Below, in pieces: positions 25,223 to 33,748 of a DNA stretch of 48,784 nt. Origin of the DNA: Nodosilinea sp. PGN35 (GTDB taxonomy: Bacteria > Cyanobacteriota > Cyanobacteriia > Phormidesmidales > Phormidesmidaceae). Within the stretch, counting starts at the first letter, position 1. Each line of letters starts with the position of its first letter. The DNA is taken from positions 1-48,784 of the forward strand of contig NZ_JAQKQJ010000004.1 in NCBI RefSeq assembly GCF_029109325.1, written 5' to 3'. The translations under genes were made by a program, and so were the position numbers. Under the pieces are notes generated by a model, which worked only from the letters and a program-made list of their open reading frames with translations, had not been told where the DNA came from and did no database searches.

Positions 25223-25960
25223 ATGGTTGCCACCCCTCGTCTCAGCACCCTTAGCCAGCGTCCCCGCACGGGGGATACGGAAACGCTGAGAAAAATTTTT
25301 GCCGCCGTAGACGCAACCAGCTGCCCCTACACCTACAACTTTCACATGCACACCGCCTGCTCTGACGGCAAGCTGACCCCGGCTGGTCTCATGGAACAGG
25401 TGGTAGACATTGGCCTCAGCGCCTTTGCCATCACCGACCACCACACCGTCAAGGGCTACCAGCAGGCCAAAGCCTGGCTCGAAGACTGGCAGTGGCGTCA
25501 TCCTACCTCCCTGCGCAGCCGCCAGCGGGGCCGGGCCGGAGCGGTTCCCCGGCTGTTTACCGGCGTAGAGATCACCGCTCTGCTGGCCGACACCGAAGTG
25601 CACATTCTGGGCTACGGCTTTGCGCCGGGCCACGATGCGATCGAGCCCTACCTGAGAGGCTACGCGCCTCGGGGGGAAGCCAAACTCGCGGCAGCGGTTA
25701 TTCCAGCCATTCAGGCGGCGGGGGGCATTGCCGTGCTGGCCCACCCGGCCCGCTACCGCAGCTCCGCTAAAACCCTGGTGCCCGCTGCCGCCGCCCTGGG
25801 CATCGACGGCATTGAGACCTACTACGCCTACGCCAATCCCGAGATCTGGGTGCCCTGCCCGCGGCACACCCCCACCGTTGAGCAGCTGGCCCAAGACCAC
25901 GGGCTGTTGACCACCTGCGGTACCGATACCCACGGGCCCAGTTTGCTGCGGCGACTCTAG
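25223..25960 (+). CDS. PHP-domain metal-dependent phosphoesterase
   Basis: A 245-residue PHP-family protein. The metal-binding motifs appear in order: NFHMHTACSDGKL (residues 35-47), FAITDHHTVKGY, LFTGVEITA, LAHPARY and the final CGTDTHGPS. This set is typical of YciV/RNase AM-like and histidinol-phosphatase-like enzymes that cleave phosphoesters with a trinuclear metal site. The insert rich in Arg (SLRSRQRGRAGAV) is unusual. A TATATT at about 25171-25176 is a candidate -10 element. The gene is monocistronic. Substrate unknown; nucleotide or short RNA is plausible. Confidence 0.85.
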   Translation: MVATPRLSTLSQRPRTGDTETLRKIFAAVDATSCPYTYNFHMHTACSDGKLTPAGLMEQVVDIGLSAFAITDHHTVKGYQQAKAWLEDWQWRHPTSLRSRQRGRAGAVPRLFTGVEITALLADTEVHILGYGFAPGHDAIEPYLRGYAPRGEAKLAAAVIPAIQAAGGIAVLAHPARYRSSAKTLVPAAAALGIDGIETYYAYANPEIWVPCPRHTPTVEQLAQDHGLLTTCGTDTHGPSLLRRL

Positions 25961-26090
25961 CCGTCAATTTTCTCTGGTTCTCCACCTGGTTCGCCAAGGG
26001 AGTAGCGCGATCGGCAGAACCATTGCCGGAGCGGTTAGCCCCCTGGGACTTGTCATGGTCACCCTGGGGCATGGAGGGGCGATCGCTGCC

Positions 26091-26702
26091 TCACCGCCGA
26101 AACACAAACAGGTTGCCGGTGGCCCCCCGCCCAAACCGCAGATCCTCATCCAGGTACGAGGTAATCCACAGGGCCTCCTGGCGGAGGAACTCCAGCACTG
26201 GCACAGTGATCTGCGGCAGGTGCAGCCCGGCAATGCCCAGCAGGCGGGTAGCCTGCACGCTGATGGCCCCAAAGCTGACCCGAGCGCTCTCGCCCTCTTC
26301 GTAGGGTTGCCAGATGCCCTGCACCGTAGCGGTGAGTTCACCAAAGAAAGGAATCGACAGCACCGCGCCATTTTCGGTGCCGATGGCAGCGCCATTGCCC
26401 TCGGGGCCATTCAGCCGCTGCCACACCCGCTGAATGCCTACGGGCAGTGGAAATTGGCGGTTGATGCGGCGGGTGACCACCGTGCCCCGCGAGGCATAGA
26501 CCATAGCCCAGGAGCCCAACAGCATCGGCCAGTGCTCGGGGCGCAGGGGCTGATCGATGGGGTTGAGCGACTCTAGCTCGCAGATCATCTGGTCGATGGC
26601 CGGGTGCTCGGCGGGCAGAATGGCGTCTTCGGGATCTAGGGCGTCGATCTGTTGAAGCAATTGGTTTTTGAGCTGGATGCGGCGAGTAGCAAGAGATGTC
26701 AT
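26091..26702 (-). CDS. PAP/fibrillin family protein
   Basis: A 203-residue member of the plastid lipid-associated protein (fibrillin) family, a lipocalin-like group bound to thylakoid membranes or lipid bodies. The pattern includes an N-terminal helix (RRIQLKNQLLQQIDAL), LLGSWAMVYASRGTVVTRR, VQGIWQPYEEGESARVSF and a C-terminal ITSYLDEDLRFGRGATGNLF, which is diagnostic of the family. Likely role in photosystem protection or hydrophobic-molecule binding. No signal peptide. Confidence 0.83.
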   Translation of the reverse strand: MTSLATRRIQLKNQLLQQIDALDPEDAILPAEHPAIDQMICELESLNPIDQPLRPEHWPMLLGSWAMVYASRGTVVTRRINRQFPLPVGIQRVWQRLNGPEGNGAAIGTENGAVLSIPFFGELTATVQGIWQPYEEGESARVSFGAISVQATRLLGIAGLHLPQITVPVLEFLRQEALWITSYLDEDLRFGRGATGNLFVFRR

Positions 26703-26894
26703 AGCGGCAGGAAAACGAAGGGAACGGCCTGATTTGCCTCTGTTCTTTAAAGCGCATGGGGCCTAAATTTTAGGATACCCTCGCCGGGGTTAGGAGACCT
26801 CCAGCAAAAATCATCCCTGCTTTGATTCAGCGACTGTCGCCGATGTCGGGTGGGCAATACCCACCACTGGGGAGAGAGTTTTCCAGCAATCGCC

Positions 26895-28280
26895 CTAATC
26901 AGTTTTCCCTAGTGGCAGAGGCACGCCGCGAATGGAGCAGTCGAGCAGCTCCATGGGGTGAAAGAGGGGGATGGGTTTGGCCGCTTGCTCCATATGCTGC
27001 TGAATCTGCAATGAGCAGCCGGGGTTGGGGGAGGCCACCAGGGCCGCGCCGGTATTGAGCAGGTTTCTCACCTTCATCTGGCCCAGCTCAGCGGCTACGT
27101 CGGGGTGCAGCATGTTGTAGACCCCGGCGCTGCCGCAGCAGAGGGCGGCGTCGAGGGGTTCGCGCAGGGTGACGCCGGGGATTTGCCGGAGCAGCTGCCG
27201 GGGCTGAAGGCTGATTTTTTGGCCGTGGAGCAGGTGGCAGGCGTCTTGGTAGACGATGGGCAGGGTGCCCTCGGCGATCGGGTGCAGCGGGGTGACTACC
27301 CCCACCTCAGCGAGAAATTCTTGCGCGTCGCGCACTTTGGCGACGAAGGCTTTGGCCCGCTCAAAATACTCTGGGTCATCCTGCAAGATGTGGTGGTATT
27401 CCTTCAGGGTGTGGCCGCAGCCCGCCGCGTTGATCACCACAAAATCGACCTCGGCGGCCTCAAAGCAGTCGATCATGCGGCGGGCCAGTTCCTGGGCCTG
27501 GGCCTCCTGCCCCTGGTGGGCCGGCAGGGCCGCGCAGCAGCCCTGGGCGTGGGGAATCACCACCTCACAGCCGTTGGCGGCCAGCACCCGCGCGGTGGCG
27601 GCGTTGACATCGGAGAAAAACACCCGCTGCACGCAGCCCAGCACCATCCCCACCCGGTAGCGCCTTTGGCCCTCGGCGGGGATCAGCTCGGGCAGGTCGT
27701 CGGTTAAGCTCTCGGCGGTGATCGGGGGCAGCAGCGCCTCCATGGCCGCCAGGCTGGGGGAGAGTTTGGCCAGCAGCCCGGTCTTCTGCACCAGCTGAGA
27801 AATGCCTAGCTTTTGGTACAGGTACAGCGGCCCGGCCACCGCCCGCAGCCGGGTGGGGTAGGGAAACAGGCTGAAAATCAGCGATCGCACCATTTTCTCC
27901 GGCAGCGATCGCTGGTGATGGCGCTCCACCTGGGGTCGCACCGCCGCGATCAGCTGGTCGTACTGCACCCCCGAGGGACAGGCGGTGGTGCAGGCCAAAC
28001 AGCCCAGGCAGGAGTCAAAATGCTGGGCCGAGGTGGCCGACAGCGGTGCTTCGCCATTGTTGATCGCATCCATCAGGTAGATGCGACCCCGAGGCGAGTC
28101 CATTTCGGTGCCCAGCACGCGGTAGCTGGGGCAGGTGGTAAGGCAAAACCCGCAGTGCACACAGGCGTCGATCAGCTTGGGGTCGGGGGGGTGCTGGGCG
28201 TCGAAGCCGCTGGCCACGGTAGCGGCGGTGGGCCAGGCGGCAGGCGCTGAAGACTCTGCTAAAGACTCGGGGGTCGGCAT
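26895..28280 (-). CDS. glcF: Glycolate oxidase iron-sulfur subunit GlcF
   Basis: A 461-residue two-cluster iron-sulfur protein with two cysteine-rich CCG-type domains. The ferredoxin motifs are CVHCGFCLTTCPSY (about residues 40-53) and CLGCLACTTACPSG (about 91-104). The CCG motifs appear as AQGCCAALPAHQG and ALCCGSAGVYN. This is the GlcF subunit of glycolate dehydrogenase (GlcDEF), which oxidises photorespiratory glycolate and passes electrons to the quinone pool. glcD and glcE are not adjacent. Length is a little above the E. coli protein, owing to an N-terminal Ala/Pro extension. Confidence 0.85.
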   Translation of the reverse strand: MPTPESLAESSAPAAWPTAATVASGFDAQHPPDPKLIDACVHCGFCLTTCPSYRVLGTEMDSPRGRIYLMDAINNGEAPLSATSAQHFDSCLGCLACTTACPSGVQYDQLIAAVRPQVERHHQRSLPEKMVRSLIFSLFPYPTRLRAVAGPLYLYQKLGISQLVQKTGLLAKLSPSLAAMEALLPPITAESLTDDLPELIPAEGQRRYRVGMVLGCVQRVFFSDVNAATARVLAANGCEVVIPHAQGCCAALPAHQGQEAQAQELARRMIDCFEAAEVDFVVINAAGCGHTLKEYHHILQDDPEYFERAKAFVAKVRDAQEFLAEVGVVTPLHPIAEGTLPIVYQDACHLLHGQKISLQPRQLLRQIPGVTLREPLDAALCCGSAGVYNMLHPDVAAELGQMKVRNLLNTGAALVASPNPGCSLQIQQHMEQAAKPIPLFHPMELLDCSIRGVPLPLGKTD

Positions 28281-28742
28281 GGAAACGTGGGTAAGGGCTG
28301 CTTTTCAGCCTAGCGCGATTCCGGAGTGGGTCGCTTCGCGATCGCCCCCCTCAGAGGCGAAAATTCTGCAATAGTCAGCATAGATAGGCAGAGCAGCCCT
28401 GCGACCGTTGCCGATGCTCCCCGTCAGGCCAGGAGCCGCCCCCAAGGCATCAATGGTGAATAGTTTTTGCAGGCGGCAAAAGCAGTAGCGCCGCCGCATC
28501 CGTCATTGGCTAGAGGTTAAATGACGCCCGTTGACAGAGATGGTTTTGCCAGATCGGCTCTAGGGTGATCGGTAAGGACGTCTGGGTATGGGTACAGGTA
28601 GCCTCACGGCCGCACTGGCATCACTATTTAAGATTTTCATCTCTTCTAAAAGTATTAAGCTGCTCAGCCTCTCAGAGCCCCACGCCGACTCTGAAGCTAA
28701 ATCCTTTGAAGAGATTTTTCTAGAGAAAAGGAGCCTAGCTCA
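28281..28742. other. Spacer upstream of lipoprotein gene, no gene recognised
   Basis: 462 bases between divergent genes. An AAAGGAG ribosome-binding site precedes ATG 28743. AT-rich sequence at 28622-28665 could hold the promoter, but no pair of boxes stands out. No RNA structure recognised. Confidence 0.4.
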
Positions 28743-29594
28743 ATGAAAAATAGTCGCGACATCAAGTCTTTAAAGCCGACCTTAAAGAAGCCGACTTTAA
28801 AAAATCAAGTTTGGAAAGGGGCCGTTGCCTTAGGGCTATCCCTTTCTGTACTGTCGGCTTGCAATGGCCAGTTCCAAACCGGTCAGGTCGATCAAGACAA
28901 CGTAACCGCTGACGATGTTAGCCAGGTTGAAGCAGGAGACCCTGCCCTGGGGCAACTGGTCACCATTCGCAGCGGCGTCGTTGAAACGCTGGACGACAAT
29001 GGTTTCATTATGGAATCTGCCGACGGCGATTCGATCTTGGTCATCAATCCTACGGGTACCCCGTTTACCTGGCCGGAAGAAACCGTTCCCATTCAGGTGA
29101 CGGGGCAGCTGGAAATCTTTAGAGCCGCTGACTCAGCCCAGCAGTACGGACTGGATTTAGACCCTGCCCTCTACGGCGAGTACGACCAGCAGCCGGTGAT
29201 TATTGCCGAAAACTTTGCCCTGGCACCCCGGCCTCAAGATCTGTGGAACGCCCCCGATGAGTACTACGAGGAAACCATTGCCGTTGAGGGCGATCTGCGC
29301 CCGCTAGAGGAATCAGAAAACGCCTTTGCCCTGTTTGAGGAAGGCTGGATCAGTGATACCGGGGTGCTGATAGTCGGTGCGGGGCCCCTAGTAGACGTTG
29401 CCACTCTGGAATCTGGTGAAAACATTGTGGTCACAGGGCAGGCACAGCAGCTGGATGAAAATCTGCTGAGAGAGGCAGATTTTGGCTGGGACGACAATCA
29501 AATTCAAGAATTTTTGTCGAGGTATGAAAATCGACCTGTAATTGTCGCCGAGGAAGTTTATCCGTCGGCTCAGCCCCCCCACCCTAGAGTCTGA
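28743..29594 (+). CDS. Lipoprotein with two OB-like repeats
   Basis: 283 residues. The N-terminus is lysine-rich with a short internal repeat (KPTLKKPTLK), then a hydrophobic stretch and lipobox LSAC, so Cys40 is probably lipidated. Two similar ~100-residue units follow. Each has a strand pattern ending in a VTGQ segment and a PVI(I/V)AE segment (IQVTGQLEIF, PVIIAENFALA; VVTGQAQQL, PVIVAEEVYPS), resembling tandem OB-fold-like barrels. The sequence is very acidic. A strong AAAGGAG site supports the start. Possibly periplasmic binding or stress-related; not a known named family to me. Confidence 0.65.
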   Translation: MKNSRDIKSLKPTLKKPTLKNQVWKGAVALGLSLSVLSACNGQFQTGQVDQDNVTADDVSQVEAGDPALGQLVTIRSGVVETLDDNGFIMESADGDSILVINPTGTPFTWPEETVPIQVTGQLEIFRAADSAQQYGLDLDPALYGEYDQQPVIIAENFALAPRPQDLWNAPDEYYEETIAVEGDLRPLEESENAFALFEEGWISDTGVLIVGAGPLVDVATLESGENIVVTGQAQQLDENLLREADFGWDDNQIQEFLSRYENRPVIVAEEVYPSAQPPHPRV

Positions 29595-29692
29595 CGAAAG
29601 CGGTTTAAATCGGCCAATTACAGAGAAATTTTTCGGGCATTTAGCCTGGAAATTGCAGGAGCAAGACAACAACGTTCCGCCGATGCAATCAA

Positions 29693-29726
29693 GTTTGCAG
29701 ATCTGACTGGTTTGCAAATCTGACTG
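29693..29726. repeat. Tandem 17-bp direct repeat upstream of stress gene
   Basis: GTTTGCAGATCTGACTG (29693-29709) is followed immediately by GTTTGCAAATCTGACTG (29710-29726), differing at one base. The pair ends 32 bases before ATG 29759. The position suits a regulator-binding site or a recent small duplication. Confidence 0.6.
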
Positions 29727-29758
29727 CATCACAACTGATGACAATGGAGAGAAAAATT

Positions 29759-30445
29759 ATGGCACGCACAACAGCCAATCAAACCCAGACCCAGTACAAG
29801 CGAGTGGTCGGTGTTTTTAAGCGACGCGAAGATCTTGAAAGCGCGCTCCAGGCGCTCCAGGAATCTGGCACCGAGAAGGAGAGAATTTCCCTTTTAGCTA
29901 GACATGTGGAGGATGTCAAAGGGGCCGAGGCACTTAGCGATGGTGAGGGCAGCGGAGCTCGGGAAGGGGCTGGCATTGGCGCTACTACAGGCACTGTCCT
30001 CGGTGGCGTCGGCGGTTTTCTGATTGGTGCAGGCGTTTTGGCGATTCCGGGGGTGGGGCCTGTGCTAGCCGCAGGGGTCGGCATCTCTGAAATTGCCGCA
30101 ACCCTGGCCGGGGCCGGCATTGGTGCCGCCAGTGGTGGCCTCGTAGGTGCCCTGGTTGGAGCCGGCATTCCTGAGGACAGGGCCAAGGTTTACAACCAGC
30201 GCTTTGAGGCCGGCGATTATCTGCTGATGGTTGACGGCACCTCTGACAGCCTGCGCCAGGTTGAGTCAATTTTGCGCGATCGCCACGCCGAAGAGCTGGG
30301 CGTCTACGATGCCCCCGACCTGGCTAAAAGCCGGCAAACCACCGCCGGGCACAGTGCCGCCGCAGGGGCTCGGGACATCGACAGCGATGGTGAGCCGGAA
30401 GTCGTCATCGTCGACAAACGCAGTGAGGCGACTAAGCGTCAGTAG
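29759..30445 (+). CDS. General stress protein with glycine-zipper membrane segment
   Basis: 228 residues from ATG 29759 (MARTTANQTQ), preceded by GGAGAG. An N-terminal ferredoxin-like fold of the YflT/general-stress type (RVVGVFKRREDLESALQALQ) is followed by a long Gly/Ala-rich hydrophobic region (GAGIGATTGTVLGGVGGF, then IAATLAGAGIGAASGG). This is a glycine zipper that could insert in a membrane. After it comes a second half-fold (NQRFEAGDYLLMVDG). The tail is disordered and ends in charged residues. Similar proteins respond to heat, salt or desiccation; the upstream tandem repeat may be the control site. Confidence 0.75.
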   Translation: MARTTANQTQTQYKRVVGVFKRREDLESALQALQESGTEKERISLLARHVEDVKGAEALSDGEGSGAREGAGIGATTGTVLGGVGGFLIGAGVLAIPGVGPVLAAGVGISEIAATLAGAGIGAASGGLVGALVGAGIPEDRAKVYNQRFEAGDYLLMVDGTSDSLRQVESILRDRHAEELGVYDAPDLAKSRQTTAGHSAAAGARDIDSDGEPEVVIVDKRSEATKRQ

Positions 30446-30450
30446 GTGAG

Positions 30451-30474
30451 CCGGGTCTCACCCCAGAGACCCGG
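30451..30474. terminator. GC-rich hairpin after stress gene
   Basis: CCGGGTCTC (30451-30459) pairs perfectly with GAGACCCGG (30466-30474) across a six-base loop, six bases after the stop codon. No T-run follows directly. It probably assists the bidirectional terminator just downstream. Confidence 0.5.
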
Positions 30475-30516
30475 GTTCCCCCCCAAGAGAAAAAGTAGAG
30501 AACCAGTAGAGAACAG

Positions 30517-30563
30517 AAAAATTTCTTTAACCTCCGGCCTGGCTGGGGGTTAAAGAAATTTTT
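30517..30563. terminator. Bidirectional intrinsic terminator
   Basis: AAAAATTTCTTTAACC (30517-30532) is an exact complement of GGTTAAAGAAATTTTT (30548-30563). Allowing one G-T pair extends the stem inward by three pairs. The A-run on one side and T-run on the other serve the convergent genes on both strands. Confidence 0.8.
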
Positions 30564-30634
30564 GCTTTGGGTTGAGAAAAGCCTCATCCCTGGGGTGCAG
30601 CTGAACTAAAATTCTGGCCCAGGGCAGACGGCAA

Positions 30635-31180
30635 TCAGTCTACCCCGCGCAGCCTGCGGGTGTTGTCGTAGAGGCTCTGGGCCAGACCGTCGAGGCGCTG
30701 GGAGAGTTTGGCATCGACAATTTTGCCCTGGTCATCGAAGGCCTGCCAGGCCTGACCGATCGCCACCTGCTCCGGCACCACCCAGGTGTGCACCCAGCGC
30801 AGGATGGTGCGCAGGTCGTTGAGGGCGTTGTTGTTGGCCTGACCGCCCAGGATGCTTACGGCCCCGGCCACTTTGCCATCGAGCTGATCAAAGCTCATCA
30901 GATCGAGGGCGTTCTTGAGTACGCCGCTGACGCTGCCGTGGTACTCGGGGGTGACCAGCACAAAACCGTCGGCCTCCAGAAAGGCCTGGCGCAGACGCGC
31001 CACATCGGGGTGGTCGGGGTAGTCTTTGCCGCCGTGGCAGAGGGGCAAGTCTAGCTCGCGCAGGTCGAGCAGCTCGACCTCGGCCCCCAGGGCGCGCAGG
31101 CGATCGCCCACCAGCCCCAGCGCCAGCTGACTGTAGGAATTGGGCCGCAGACTTCCGGCGATACCGACAAATTTCACCAT
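30635..31180 (-). CDS. NAD(P)H-dependent FMN reductase
   Basis: A 181-residue flavodoxin-like oxidoreductase. The FMN phosphate loop is GSLRPNSYS (residues 9-17) and the isoalloxazine-binding motif is TPEYHGSVSGVLKNALD near residue 77, both canonical for the NADPH-dependent FMN reductase/azoreductase family (SsuE/YieF-like). A soluble quinone, chromate or azo reductase role is possible. An AGGAG element lies 9 bases before ATG 31180. Converges with the stress protein across a bidirectional terminator. Confidence 0.88.
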   Translation of the reverse strand: MVKFVGIAGSLRPNSYSQLALGLVGDRLRALGAEVELLDLRELDLPLCHGGKDYPDHPDVARLRQAFLEADGFVLVTPEYHGSVSGVLKNALDLMSFDQLDGKVAGAVSILGGQANNNALNDLRTILRWVHTWVVPEQVAIGQAWQAFDDQGKIVDAKLSQRLDGLAQSLYDNTRRLRGVD

Positions 31181-31272
31181 TGCATAACTCCTGAGGCTTA
31201 CTCGTAGTCGTAATGACTTCAGGTTAATAAATATTGTTGCAATTTGTCAACGTGAAGCCGCCCCTGGTTGAA

Positions 31273-31368
31273 GGCTATAGCCGGTGAGGGTGAAGCATTG
31301 TTCAGGGAACGTTCAAACATTTGAACGTTTTAGAGATTTCTGGAGGTGGTGACCACCGCAGCCACAAT
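31273..31368. repeat. CTATAG-type dispersed element, copy E (degenerate)
   Basis: The left end ggctatagccggtgagggtg, core gaacgttcaaacatttgaacg and a weak right end near gcagccacaa mark a decayed copy between the divergent FMN reductase and YihY genes. Confidence 0.4.
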
Positions 31369-31425
31369 TGATGACACGCCCTAGGGGTGGGCGATAATAC
31401 CCTCGGTTTCTCTGCCCCACTTGCC

Positions 31426-32379
31426 ATGCTGCAATACGTGCGATCGCGTTTCCTCCCCTACCTGCGTACCCAGGTGCTGCCCTCTAAACCCGCCCAGCTG
31501 CTGATTCAGACCTGGCTCAAGTGGGATCGCGACAATGTCCCCGGTATGGCGGCGGCGCTGTCGTACTACGCGCTGTTTTCGCTGTTTCCGCTGCTGCTGG
31601 TGGTGCTGAGCGTGGTGGGGGCGCTGGTGGGGCCAAATACCGAGGTGTTTGAGGCCATTGAGGCGGTGATTGTGCGCTACCTGCCCCCCGAAGTGCACGA
31701 GTTAATTCGAGATACCATCATCGCCCTCAACGAAAACAGCGTGGGGGCGGGGCTGATTGGCTTTGCCATTCTGCTGTTTGCCGCCAGCACCATCTTTGCA
31801 ATTTTGAAGCGATCGGTAAACAAAATTTGGGAAACCCCCAGCCGCGTCAGCGAAGCCGGGTCGCCCGCCCGCATGGCGCTATTTTTTGTGGTCAACAAAC
31901 TGTCGGCCTTTGTGCTGGTGCTGGCCACGGCGCTGCTGCTGCTGGCCTCGCTGCTGTCGCAAATTGTCATCAAAATCATTCTCAACCTGGTGAATACTTT
32001 TCAGACCACCTTTGCCCTGCTCACCATTGACGAAGCGATTTTGAGCAAAAGCCTGGAGGCGGGCTGGTCGTTTTTGTTTCTGGGGTTTGCGATCGCCGGG
32101 TTGTTCCGCATTCTGCCCTCCATCAGGCTCTCCTGGCGCGACATCTGGCCCGGTGCCCTGCTGACCACCCTGCTGCTGGCGGGGCTGCAATGGCTGGTCA
32201 GCAACAGCGTCATCAGCCTGGGCAGCCGCTTTGTCTCCTACGGCGTCATCGGCAGCGTGATGATTCTCATGCTGTGGATTTTTCTCGCCTGCCAGATTTT
32301 CTTTGCGGGCTGCGAGTTTTCGTATGTGTACGCCCACATGTTTGGCACTAAGCGCCGGGCAGCAAAGTTTGGTGAGTAG
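31426..32379 (+). CDS. YihY/BrkB family inner-membrane protein
   Basis: 317 residues from ATG 31426 (MLQYVRSRFLPYL). The family fingerprint is clear: DNVPGMAAALSYYALFSLFP near residue 38, six membrane helices, FAASTIFAILKRSVNKIWE near 130 and a C-terminal SYGVIGSVMILMLWIFLACQ region before the charged tail. Formerly called RNase BN by mistake; its role is unknown, perhaps transport. The last codons and stop lie inside the left arm of the hairpin repeat 32376-32403, so the C-terminus may have been altered by repeat insertion. Confidence 0.87.
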   Translation: MLQYVRSRFLPYLRTQVLPSKPAQLLIQTWLKWDRDNVPGMAAALSYYALFSLFPLLLVVLSVVGALVGPNTEVFEAIEAVIVRYLPPEVHELIRDTIIALNENSVGAGLIGFAILLFAASTIFAILKRSVNKIWETPSRVSEAGSPARMALFFVVNKLSAFVLVLATALLLLASLLSQIVIKIILNLVNTFQTTFALLTIDEAILSKSLEAGWSFLFLGFAIAGLFRILPSIRLSWRDIWPGALLTTLLLAGLQWLVSNSVISLGSRFVSYGVIGSVMILMLWIFLACQIFFAGCEFSYVYAHMFGTKRRAAKFGE

Positions 32380-32403
32380 GGGCACAGTAGGCTGTGCCCC
32401 TAC
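32376..32403. terminator. Perfect 12-bp GTAGGGGC hairpin over a stop codon
   Basis: GTAGGGGCACAG (32376-32387) and CTGTGCCCCTAC (32392-32403) pair perfectly around TAGG. The stop codon of the YihY gene (32377-32379) is part of the left arm. It could end transcription although no T-run follows, and it belongs to the GTAGG palindrome class. Confidence 0.55.
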
Positions 32404-32445
32404 CAAGGTAAATGTTTGACAATAAACTTACCCACGGAGGTTGAC

Positions 32446-33081
32446 ATGCCTGACTTAGCGACTCTGAGTTTGTTTTTTACCGCCGCGTTTATTCTCAGCA
32501 TTACGCCGGGGCCGGGCATTCTGTACACGCTGGCGCGCAGCCTCAACGGCGGCAAGTCTGAGGGCATTTTGTCGGCCCTGGGCTTGTTTGTGGGCGGGCT
32601 GGTGCATGTGGTTGCCGCCGCCGTCGGTGTTTCTAGCCTGCTGATGACCTCGGCGGTCGCGTTTACCCTGGTGAAGTATGCCGGAGCCGCTTACTTGATC
32701 TACCTGGGATTGCGCACCCTTTTGAGTCAAGATACGCTGCTTGTCAATGCCGCTGCCGCTGTGCCGCCGCCCAAACAAGGCAGCGCATTTTACCAGGGCG
32801 TGATTACTGAGGTGTTAAATCCTAAGACGGCGCTGTTTTTCCTGGCCTTTATTCCTCAATTTATCAATGTCGAAAACGGCAGTGTCTTTACGCAGTTTTT
32901 GGTGCTGGGTCTAGTCACAGATTTTCTGAATCTGGCGGTGAATGTTTTTGTGGCGTCTTTTGCCGGGCCAATCGGACAAAAACTGCGGGGGAATTATCGG
33001 TTTAGGCGGGGCCAGCGCCTGGCCTCAGGCTGCACCATGATTGGGCTGGGCGCGTACGTTGCGGTTGCCGAGCAATCTTAG
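32446..33081 (+). CDS. LysE/RhtB family exporter
   Basis: 211 residues from ATG 32446, preceded by GGAGG at 6 bases. A six-helix amino-acid exporter of the LysE/RhtB family: the N-terminal FILSITPGPGILYTLARSL motif is diagnostic, followed by KYAGAAYLIYLGLRTLL and VLNPKTALFFLAFIPQFI. It would export amino acids such as homoserine, threonine or lysine from the cytoplasm. A longer in-frame reading from 32416 ignores the strong ribosome site. A threonine aldolase is encoded 0.7 kb downstream, but a functional link is speculative. Confidence 0.9.
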   Translation: MPDLATLSLFFTAAFILSITPGPGILYTLARSLNGGKSEGILSALGLFVGGLVHVVAAAVGVSSLLMTSAVAFTLVKYAGAAYLIYLGLRTLLSQDTLLVNAAAAVPPPKQGSAFYQGVITEVLNPKTALFFLAFIPQFINVENGSVFTQFLVLGLVTDFLNLAVNVFVASFAGPIGQKLRGNYRFRRGQRLASGCTMIGLGAYVAVAEQS

Positions 33082-33147
33082 CGGACTGGGCCGTCAGCGA
33101 TGCCGTCAGGGCGCGTACTGGGTCAATTAATCAGGGGATAACGTTTA

Positions 33148-33708
33148 ATGGTGATGGTGAGCTTGAGAGTAGTGCTGATCGGGTTGAGCCTGGGGATGCT
33201 GTCGGCCTGCGCGCCTCAGGCCCCGGCGACGAGCCCTGCGCCCACGGTACCCGCCCAAGAGCGGTTCAGCGAACGTCCTGGCATTACCGTGCTGGCCGCT
33301 GCCCCAGCTGCCGCGGTGCAGGGGCAAACCCTCTACGTGCCGGTGTATTCCGAAATTTTTGACTCCGAGGCCAATCGCGCCTTTCAGCTGACGGTGACCT
33401 TGAGCTTACGCAACAGCGATCGCGCCCAGCCCATCGTCATCACCACACTGGATTACTACAACTCGGGGGGCGATCGCATCGCCACCTACCTCGACGCGCC
33501 CATTCAGCTCGGCCCCCTGGCCTCCACCGAGGTCGTGGTTGACCGCACCAACACAACCGGCGGCGTCGGCGCTAACTTTATCGTGGAGTGGCAGGCTGCC
33601 GCCCCCGTCAGCGAGCCCATCGTCGAAGCCGTGATGATCAGCACCGCCTCCCAGCAGGGCATGTCCTTCGTCAGCCCCGCCCGCGTCATCGCAGCCCTGC
33701 AACCCTAA
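33148..33708 (+). CDS. DUF3124 lipoprotein
   Basis: 186 residues with a signal peptide and lipobox (LGMLSAC, Cys21), so probably a lipoprotein of the outer or cytoplasmic membrane. A proline-rich spacer is followed by the DUF3124 domain: TLYVPVYSEIFDSEANRAF, then LSLRNSDRAQPIVITTLDYY and LGPLASTEVVVDR, predicting a beta-sandwich. Function unknown. ATG 33148 or 33154 could be the start. Confidence 0.8.
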   Translation: MVMVSLRVVLIGLSLGMLSACAPQAPATSPAPTVPAQERFSERPGITVLAAAPAAAVQGQTLYVPVYSEIFDSEANRAFQLTVTLSLRNSDRAQPIVITTLDYYNSGGDRIATYLDAPIQLGPLASTEVVVDRTNTTGGVGANFIVEWQAAAPVSEPIVEAVMISTASQQGMSFVSPARVIAALQP

Positions 33709-33748
33709 GCCACCGACTCCCCACTCCCCACATCCCCAACTCCCCACC

